This document shows positions 6,136-9,655 of a DNA stretch of 9,655 bases, piece by piece (positions within the stretch are counted from its first letter, which is position 1; each line of letters starts with the position of its first letter). The DNA lies in NCBI GenBank assembly GCA_028875085.1, contig JAPPFU010000220.1, positions 1 to 9,655 of the forward strand. Reading direction: 5' to 3'. The position numbers and the translations under genes were made by a program. The notes under the pieces are model-generated. The model saw only the letters and a list, made by a program, of their open reading frames with translations. It was not told the origin of the DNA and searched no databases. Source of the DNA: Chloroflexota bacterium. Lineage in GTDB: Bacteria; Chloroflexota; Dehalococcoidia; Lucifugimonadales; Australimonadaceae.

Positions 6136-6277
6136 CTTTACGGCAGGCGAATCACCTTACGATATCCACGGTCATGAAAGTGCTGTGCCCCTCAAAAATC
6201 AGGAACAGGCGCATCAGCAAAGCCAACCCTTCCGGTATTACTCAGAGAATTGCTTGCGGGACAAGTGGCCGTCCTAG
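6113..6277 (+). CDS. Doubtful 54-codon ORF
   Basis: An ATG at 6113 opens 54 codons ending at TAG 6275-6277, with a stop directly upstream at 6101-6103. The product is hydrophilic, with a Gln-rich middle (KNQEQAHQQSQPF) and ends RYYSENCLRDKWPS. The composition is protein-like, but there is no Shine-Dalgarno, the first codons overlap an inverted repeat, and no family is recognised. It could be the tail of a decayed gene. It is listed so the stretch 6044-6389 is not left blank. Confidence 0.2.
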   Translation: MHMDYGACFTAGESPYDIHGHESAVPLKNQEQAHQQSQPFRYYSENCLRDKWPS

Positions 6278-6280
6278 CTG

Positions 6281-6320
6281 CCCCCGCCCCCCCCGGGGGC
6301 CCCCCCCCCCCCCCCCGGGG
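6281..6320. repeat. Extreme C/G homopolymer block (includes C x17)
   Basis: Forty bases contain only C and G: C5, G, C8 (6287-6294), G5 (6295-6299), C17 (6300-6316), G4 (6317-6320). Such a run is exceptional in a bacterial genome and sits exactly at the border between the low-GC islet and the carbonic anhydrase region. It may be a sequencing or assembly artefact, or a slippage-prone tract. The minus strand would be a G-quadruplex candidate. Confidence 0.9.
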
Positions 6321-6357
6321 CAAACCGGGGGCGAGGAGAATCGCCTGCCTACTCTCT

Positions 6358-6374
6358 CGGCGCGGCTTGCGCCG
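6358..6374 (+). promoter_or_regulatory. Leader hairpin just before the carbonic anhydrase ribosome-binding site
   Basis: CGGCGC (6358-6363) and GCGCCG (6369-6374) form a perfect 6-bp stem with a five-base loop. Two bases after it begins AAAGGAG (6377-6383), which lies six bases before the ATG at 6390. The hairpin may tune access to the ribosome-binding site. A weak -10-like TACTCT is at 6350-6355. Confidence 0.4.
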
Positions 6375-6389
6375 CCAAAGGAGCGCCAC

Positions 6390-6887
6390 ATGTCCGCTAC
6401 CGACGAAGTGCTGCAGAACAACGCCCGCTACGCCGCCGCCTTCGACAAGGGCGACCTCCCGCTGCCGCCCGCGCGCGGCCTCGCCGTGGTGGCGTGCATG
6501 GACGCCCGCATCGACACGCACAAGGTGCTCGGCCTCAACGAGGGTGACGCCCACGTCATCCGCAACGCCGGCGGCGTGGTCACCGACGACGCCATCCGCT
6601 CCCTCACCATCTCGCAGCGCCTGCTGGGGACGCGCGAGGTCATCCTCATCCACCACACCGACTGCGGCATGCTCACCTTCCGCGACGACGACGTGAAGGA
6701 CGCCATCTTCGCCGACACTGGCCTGCGCCCCTCCTTCGCCCTCGAGGCCTTCCCCGACCTCGACGGCGACGTGCGCCAGTCCATCGCCCGCATCAAGGCC
6801 AGCCCCTTCATCCCTGCCAAAGACCAGGTGCGCGGCTTCGTCTACGACTGCGCCACCGGACGGCTGAACGAGGTGTCCGCGGGGTAA
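6390..6887 (+). CDS. Beta-carbonic anhydrase
   Basis: The protein has 165 residues and belongs to the short beta-class carbonic anhydrases (interconversion of CO2 and bicarbonate; zinc enzyme, cytoplasmic), resembling mycobacterial Rv1284. The zinc ligands are Cys36, His89 and Cys92 in VVACMDAR and HHTDCGM, and the Asp38/Arg40 dyad of the CMDAR motif is present. HVIRNAGGVVTDDAIRSL (55-72) is the conserved dimer/active-site segment. The start at 6390 has AAAGGAG at good spacing; an upstream in-frame ATG at 6126 would read through the homopolymer block and is rejected. The DinB-family gene follows after 11 bp, so the two probably form one operon. It is likely to supply bicarbonate for carboxylases or handle CO2. 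Confidence 0.93.
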   Translation: MSATDEVLQNNARYAAAFDKGDLPLPPARGLAVVACMDARIDTHKVLGLNEGDAHVIRNAGGVVTDDAIRSLTISQRLLGTREVILIHHTDCGMLTFRDDDVKDAIFADTGLRPSFALEAFPDLDGDVRQSIARIKASPFIPAKDQVRGFVYDCATGRLNEVSAG

Positions 6888-6898
6888 GGCGCCTTCCG

Positions 6899-7432
6899 AT
6901 GCCCCGCGACATCAGCGCCGCCCTCGACCTCATCCAAGAGCTGCTGGAGGGGTCATACCGCCTCGTGCGCCAGGCGTGCGACGGCCTCTCCGAGCAGCAG
7001 GCCTACTGGCAGCCCGCGCCCGAGTCCAACTCCATCGGCTGGCTCGTCTGGCACACGATGCGCCGCCGCGACTACTACTCCGCCGTCTGCCACGGCGAGG
7101 CGCACGTGTGGACGGCGGGCGGATGGGCCGAGCGCGTCGGACGCGGCGCCGACGACACCGGCTACGGCGACACGCCCGAGCAGGTGCGCGCCTTCCGCCC
7201 GCCCTTCGAGGCGGTGCTGGGCTACGCCGAGGCGTGCCAGCAGGCGGCGCTCGACCGCGTGGCGCGCCTCACCGCCGAGATACTGGACAGGGAGTACCTG
7301 TTGGACGCGGGACGCGGCATGCAGCCCGGCTGGCGCACGCTGCGCCCGATGGTGAACGACGGCGTCAACCACGCTGGGCAGATTGGCTACGTCCGAGGCA
7401 TGCTGTCCGGCAGAGGCTGGCAGGCGTACTAA
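6899..7432 (+). CDS. DinB / DUF664-type metal-dependent four-helix protein
   Basis: The 177 residues follow the DinB four-helix-bundle pattern: an amphipathic first helix (SAALDLIQELLEGSYRLVRQ), the NSIGWLVWHTMRRRDYY segment with His52, and a late GVNHAGQIGYVRGM helix with His158 and Gln161. In this superfamily three ligands, usually His, bind a divalent metal; here the third position is Gln, as often in DUF664-type members. Family members act as thiol S-transferases (bacillithiol or mycothiol dependent) or maleylpyruvate isomerase-like enzymes, but no substrate can be named. It lies 11 bp after the carbonic anhydrase with an AAGG-type site in the gap, so it is probably translated from the same message. 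The first residues are unremarkable and the ATG at 6899 fits family length. Confidence 0.82.
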   Translation: MPRDISAALDLIQELLEGSYRLVRQACDGLSEQQAYWQPAPESNSIGWLVWHTMRRRDYYSAVCHGEAHVWTAGGWAERVGRGADDTGYGDTPEQVRAFRPPFEAVLGYAEACQQAALDRVARLTAEILDREYLLDAGRGMQPGWRTLRPMVNDGVNHAGQIGYVRGMLSGRGWQAY

Positions 7433-7468
7433 CCCCCGCCCGCTACGCCCCGTTGACAGCCCGTCGCA

Positions 7469-7500
7469 CGAGGGGCGCCCCTCGGGGCGACAGCCCCTCG
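7469..7500. repeat. Perfect 16-bp palindrome with an extra half-site
   Basis: CGAGGGGC/GCCCCTCG (7469-7484) is a perfect palindrome, and the half-site GCCCCTCG recurs at 7493-7500. Alternative hairpins can therefore form (7469-7476 with 7477-7484 or with 7493-7500). It lies in the intergenic region after the DinB gene and could help end its transcript or bind a regulator. Confidence 0.45.
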
Positions 7501-7512
7501 GCTGGCGGCGTG

Positions 7513-7532
7513 GAGGTATCCCCTACCTCTTT
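7513..7532 (+). terminator. Weak hairpin terminator candidate after the DinB gene
   Basis: GAGGTA (7513-7518) and TACCTC (7524-7529) form a perfect 6-bp stem with a TCCCC loop, followed by only three T. It lies 80 bases after the DinB stop. The T-run is short, so termination would be inefficient or aided by the REP-like hairpin directly after it. Confidence 0.4.
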
Positions 7533-7572
7533 CGTCATTCCCGCGCAAGCGGGAATCTCGCTTCGGTTACGG
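7533..7572 (+). repeat. Second, partly degenerate copy of the REP-like element
   Basis: Over 40 bases this stretch matches 3360-3399 at 36 positions. The 8-bp hairpin ATTCCCGC/GCGGGAAT (7537-7544, 7549-7556) is perfect, with loop GCAA instead of GAAA; both loops are of GNRA form. The second hairpin has lost its pairing and the closing GGAATGACG end is missing, so this copy is truncated or decayed. It lies 22 bases downstream of the tRNA-Asp 3' end (minus strand) and directly after the weak terminator of the DinB gene. Confidence 0.8.
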
Positions 7573-7593
7573 AGTGGGGTTAGAGGAGCAAGC

Positions 7594-7672
7594 TGGCGAC
7601 CCGGACCGGATTTGAACCGGCGATCTCCGCCTTGACAGGGCGGTGTGTTAACCCAGGCTACACCACCGGGCC
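7594..7672 (-). tRNA. tRNA-Asp (anticodon GTC), CCA encoded
   Basis: On the minus strand the cloverleaf is complete: acceptor arm GGCCCGG/CCGGGTC (one G-U), D stem GTGT/ACAC with an 11-base loop, anticodon stem CCGCC/GGCGG with loop CTGTCAA (anticodon GTC), variable loop AGATC, T stem GCCGG/CCGGT with loop TTCAAAT, discriminator G and then an encoded CCA (7596-7594). The glutaredoxin-like gene lies 39 bp upstream on the same strand, so the tRNA may be processed from its transcript. Confidence 0.95.
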
Positions 7673-7683
7673 GCGTTGCTCGT

Positions 7684-7701
7684 GCGGGCCTCCCGGCCCG
7701 C
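7684..7701 (-). repeat. Perfect 7-bp hairpin between the glutaredoxin-like gene and tRNA-Asp
   Basis: GCGGGCC and GGCCCGC (7684-7690, 7695-7701) form a perfect GC stem with a four-base loop, between the stop at 7712 and the tRNA 5' end at 7672. There is no T-run on either strand. It may protect the mRNA end or mark an RNA-processing site separating the two products. Confidence 0.45.
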
Positions 7702-7711
7702 GCTAGAACTC

Positions 7712-7936
7712 TCAGCCGGCGCCGCGAAAGCCGACCGTAACGACGCCGTCCTCCACCATAACAGGCGTGATGCGTTCGCCGCCCGTCAGCTGCTCGACCT
7801 CCGGCACGCGCTCCGGCTGGCGGGCCAGGTCCACCTCCGTGAACGCGATGCCCTTCGCCCGCAGGTCGGCGCGCTGCGCGTCCGAGTAGGAGCAGTCGGG
7901 GCGCGTGTACAGGGTCAAAGCAGGCTCGGCTGTCAT
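7712..7936 (-). CDS. Glutaredoxin-like thioredoxin-fold protein
   Basis: The protein has 74 residues, the length of a minimal glutaredoxin. The first strand LTLYTRPDC leads to the redox site Cys15-Ser-Tyr-Ser18, so the usual second cysteine of CPYC is Ser, giving a monothiol (CxxS) site. The cis-proline is Pro58 in ERITPVMV, and GVVTVGFRG is the last strand and turn. The SDAQRADLRAKG helix and the TVGF end resemble short glutaredoxin/UXX-star-type proteins, by recollection. The role is probably glutathione-like or other low-molecular-weight thiol exchange. ATG at 7936 has no Shine-Dalgarno, but TATCAT lies six bases upstream, which suggests a leaderless message. The tRNA-Asp gene follows 39 bp downstream on the same strand. 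Confidence 0.82.
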   Translation of the reverse strand: MTAEPALTLYTRPDCSYSDAQRADLRAKGIAFTEVDLARQPERVPEVEQLTGGERITPVMVEDGVVTVGFRGAG

Positions 7937-7942
7937 ACCAAG

Positions 7943-7948
7943 ATGATA
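7943..7948 (-). promoter_or_regulatory. Putative -10 (TATCAT) for a leaderless glutaredoxin-like transcript
   Basis: On the minus strand TATCAT ends six bases before the ATG at 7936, and the bases between (CTTGGT) hold no Shine-Dalgarno. It has 4 of 6 consensus bases and the same position relative to the start as TATCCT at 2147 and TAGGGT at 1184. Confidence 0.5.
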
Positions 7949-8126
7949 GCAGATGGCGCGCCGCCTTGCACGCGCCCCTCCTCGCCACCCCTATGACATT
8001 CGCCCGTTGCCAAAACAGAACGCCCGTGCCACCATGCCCTCAATGAACCTGAACGCACATGACCCGCGCCGCCTCGGCCGTCCCCTGCCTCCCGGCAGTA
8101 TGCGCCCGCTCCAATCCGGGGAGCCT

Positions 8127-8260
8127 GTCCCAAAGTGTCCCGTTCTTCGTCCCATACTGTCCCGATTTCCGCCCCGGCTCCCGTCCCACTCCGTCCCGCG
8201 CTGTCCCGCCGCCATCGCCCTTTCCGCCGTAAGCAGGATGAAAATGGGACATAGTGGGAC
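8127..8260. repeat. Helically phased GTCCC motif array in the fabF / glutaredoxin gap
   Basis: GTCCC occurs at 8127, 8137, 8149, 8159, 8183, 8193 and 8203, with a variant GCCCC at 8171. The steps are 10, 12, 10, 12, 12, 10 and 10 bases, about one DNA turn each. The motif is often preceded by T or C and followed by A or G. The inverse GGGAC occurs at 8246 and 8256, also 10 apart, so 8149-8163 can pair with 8246-8260 at 13 of 15 positions (one wobble). The array fills much of the 371-base gap between fabF and the glutaredoxin-like gene, where I see no credible gene. It may be a multi-site protein-binding region or a decayed repeat family. Confidence 0.7.
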
Positions 8261-8283
8261 GCAAAACGCGAACCCTCTCTCCC

Positions 8284-8303
8284 GCCGCAAGAGAACGCGC
8301 GGC
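8284..8303 (-). repeat. Hairpin just after the fabF stop
   Basis: GCCGC (8284-8288) and GCGGC (8299-8303) form 5-bp arms around a 10-base loop, starting five bases beyond the fabF stop codon on the minus strand. There is no T-run, so it is at most a weak 3' end structure. Confidence 0.25.
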
Positions 8304-8307
8304 AAGA

Positions 8308-9558
8308 CTAGGATTCGTAGGCGGCGAAGACGAGGCAGGCGTTCTGGCCGCCGAAGCCGAAGGAGTTGGAGAGGACGACGCGCACCTCGGCGCTGCGGGC
8401 GTGATTCGGAACGTAGTCAAGGTCGCAGTCGGGGTCGGGCGCCTCGTAGTTGATGGTGGGATGGATAGCCCCGGCGCGGATGGACTGGACGCACGCCACC
8501 GCCTCCATGCCCCCCGCGCCGCCCAGGGCGTGCCCGATCATCGACTTGGTCGAACTGATGGGGACGGACGCCGCGTGCTCGCCGAACGCGCGCTTGACCG
8601 CCCTGGTCTCCGAGGCGTCGTTGAGCGGCGTGGAGGTGCCGTGGGCGTTGACGTAGTCCACCTCGCCCGGCCCCACGCCCGCGTCCTCGAGCGCCCAGCG
8701 GACGGCGCGCGCCGCGCCCTCGCCGTCCTCGTCCGGCTGGAACTGGTGGTGCGCGTCGGAGGACACGCCGTAGCCAAGCACCTCCGCCAGCGGCTCCGCG
8801 CCCCGAGCCAGCGCGTGGTCGAGCGCCTCGACGATGAGGATGCCCGCGCCCTCGGCGGGCACGAAGCCGTCGCGGTGGGCGTCGAAGGGTCGGCTCGCGC
8901 GCTCCGGCTCGTCGTTGCGCGTGGTCAGGGCGCGCATCACGCAGAACCCGGCCAGGCCAAGTTGGCTGATGCCCGCCTCCGCGCCGCCGGTGATCATCAC
9001 GTCCGCCGCGCCGCGCCGGATGGTCTCCGCCGCGTCGCCGATGGACTGCGTGGACGCGGCGCATGCGGTCGTTATGGTGCTGGACGGGCCCAAGGCGCCG
9101 AACGCGCGGCTGACGTTGGCCGCCGCCATATTCGGCAGCGTCATCGGAAAGTAGAACGGCGTGATGCGCATCCCGCCACGCTCCACCAGCACCCGCATGG
9201 CGGCGTCGATGTCGGGGTAGCCGCCGTTGCCGTTGCCGAGCAGCACGCCGACCCGTTCGCGGTCGGCGACCTCGTCCAGCCGCGCTTGGGCGGCGGCCTC
9301 TTGCGTGGCCGCGATGGCCAGTTGCGAGAACCGGGACATGCGGCGCGCCTCCCGCCGCTCGATGTAGCGCTCGGGGTCGAAGCCGCTCACCTCGCCCGAT
9401 ATTTGGCACGGATAGTCGGTAGGGTCGGCGAGCGTCATCGGGCCGACGCCGGAGCGTCCGGCGAGCAGGCCGTCCCAGAACACGGCGACCGATTCGCCGA
9501 GCGGCGTAAGCGCGCCCATGCCGGTTACGACGACGCGGCGGCGCTGCGCGGCGGCCAT
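8308..9558 (-). CDS. fabF: Beta-ketoacyl-ACP synthase II
   Basis: The protein has 416 residues, the usual FabF length. It condenses malonyl-ACP with acyl-ACP in fatty acid elongation in the cytoplasm. The complete Cys-His-His site is present: Cys166 in TTACAAST, His306 in NAHGTST and His343 in MIGHALGGAGG, with Lys338 in SSTKS. The C-terminal gating loop NSFGFGGQNAC (398-408) contains Phe402. The N-terminus RRVVVTGMGALTPLG is typical. The start ATG at 9558 overlaps the stop of the upstream gene (TGATG), so the two are translationally coupled in a minus-strand operon entering from the right. No acyl-carrier-protein gene is visible in the window. Specialised ketosynthases of secondary pathways share these motifs; the single-domain form and length favour FabF. 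Confidence 0.93.
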   Translation of the reverse strand: MAAAQRRRVVVTGMGALTPLGESVAVFWDGLLAGRSGVGPMTLADPTDYPCQISGEVSGFDPERYIERREARRMSRFSQLAIAATQEAAAQARLDEVADRERVGVLLGNGNGGYPDIDAAMRVLVERGGMRITPFYFPMTLPNMAAANVSRAFGALGPSSTITTACAASTQSIGDAAETIRRGAADVMITGGAEAGISQLGLAGFCVMRALTTRNDEPERASRPFDAHRDGFVPAEGAGILIVEALDHALARGAEPLAEVLGYGVSSDAHHQFQPDEDGEGAARAVRWALEDAGVGPGEVDYVNAHGTSTPLNDASETRAVKRAFGEHAASVPISSTKSMIGHALGGAGGMEAVACVQSIRAGAIHPTINYEAPDPDCDLDYVPNHARSAEVRVVLSNSFGFGGQNACLVFAAYES

Positions 9559-9655
9559 CAGCGCGCCCCGGCCTGGGCCGCCTGGCGCGGCTCAAACTCG
9601 GGATACACCTCGCCGTCGATGCCCTGCCACGCTTGGAGCGCCTCCGCCGCCACGA
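9558..9655 (-). CDS. C-terminal end of an unidentified gene upstream of fabF
   Basis: Thirty-one in-frame codons are visible before the TGA at 9560-9558; the rest lies beyond the right edge. The tail contains ALQAWQGIDGEVYPEFEP and ends in AGAR. It looks coding because it is open across the whole visible stretch and its TGA overlaps the fabF ATG by one base, the usual tight coupling. It is too short to identify; a fatty-acid gene would fit the position but that is inference. Confidence 0.6.
   Translation of the reverse strand, partial: VAAEALQAWQGIDGEVYPEFEPRQAAQAGAR

Larger units (their letters stand above)
5741..6280. other. Low-GC islet (about 49 % GC) between high-GC blocks
   Basis: By hand count 5761-6240 contains 236 G/C in 480 bases (49 %), against roughly 70 % in the flanking genes. 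The islet holds one well-supported small gene (5891-6043), a good promoter before it, a weak 54-codon ORF (6113-6277) and three inverted repeats, and it ends at the C/G homopolymer block. It may be foreign DNA, a decayed mobile element or an AT-richer intergenic region. No transposase or integrase is visible in it. Confidence 0.6.

Noticed and set aside
6126..6389. 88-codon N-terminal extension of the carbonic anhydrase
   Set aside because: It would translate the C/G homopolymer block into a Pro/Gly run and is not part of the family. ATG 6390 has a good ribosome-binding site.
7533..7672. tRNA-anchored integration site (att) at tRNA-Asp
   Set aside because: No integrase gene and no second copy of the tRNA 3' end are visible. 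The adjacent repeat matches the dispersed REP-like element, not the tRNA.
8127..8207. CRISPR array in the GTCCC region
   Set aside because: The repeated unit is only five bases with 10-12-base steps; there are no 24-40-base repeats, no unique spacers and no cas gene.
7991..8305. 104-codon minus-strand ORF across the GTCCC array
   Set aside because: Its composition merely follows the repeated GGGAC motif (GT/WD/GG-rich), there is no ribosome-binding site, and no domain is recognisable.
8417..9595. Large second minus-strand frame within fabF
   Set aside because: Arg/Gly/Pro-rich shadow of fabF, whose frame has all catalytic motifs.

Overview
The window is a GC-rich (about 70 %) bacterial chromosome segment with densely packed genes on both strands. 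Several features point, by inference only, to a Chloroflexota-type (Dehalococcoidia/SAR202-like) environmental genome. There is an F420-type NADPH reductase next to a luciferase-like (LLM) oxidoreductase, a double-length class III CoA-transferase, and a small two-helix membrane protein of a kind I associate with that phylum. Several starts also look leaderless.

Left part (1-1432): threonine synthase (minus strand, running off the left edge) lies just downstream of a 125-residue two-helix membrane protein. Divergent from them is a 78-residue free-standing heavy-metal-associated (HMA) protein. Middle (1442-5594): an NADPH:F420 reductase (npdG-like, minus) and an 828-residue bimodular CaiB/BaiF CoA-transferase (plus) diverge from a 63-bp gap holding promoter-like elements for both. 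The CoA-transferase converges on an LLM flavin/F420-dependent oxidoreductase (minus). npdG can link NADPH to F420H2 and LLM enzymes often use F420, so these genes may share one redox theme around CoA-thioester metabolism, although no substrate is visible.

5595-6389 is different. About 500 bases at roughly 49 % GC hold a good sigma-70-type promoter, a 50-residue two-helix protein and hairpins, and end in an extreme C/G homopolymer block. After it come a beta-carbonic anhydrase and a DinB-family protein (plus, likely one operon), then intergenic palindromes, a REP-like hairpin element and a minus-strand tRNA-Asp(GTC) downstream of a short glutaredoxin-like gene. Between that gene and fabF lies a helically phased array of GTCCC motifs. 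The right end holds beta-ketoacyl-ACP synthase II (fabF, minus), overlapped by the tail of an upstream gene that leaves the window.

The most striking observation is a 66-bp inverted-repeat element inserted in frame in the linker between the two CoA-transferase modules. A second, partly degenerate copy (36 of 40 bases identical over its 5' part) lies beside the tRNA-Asp gene.
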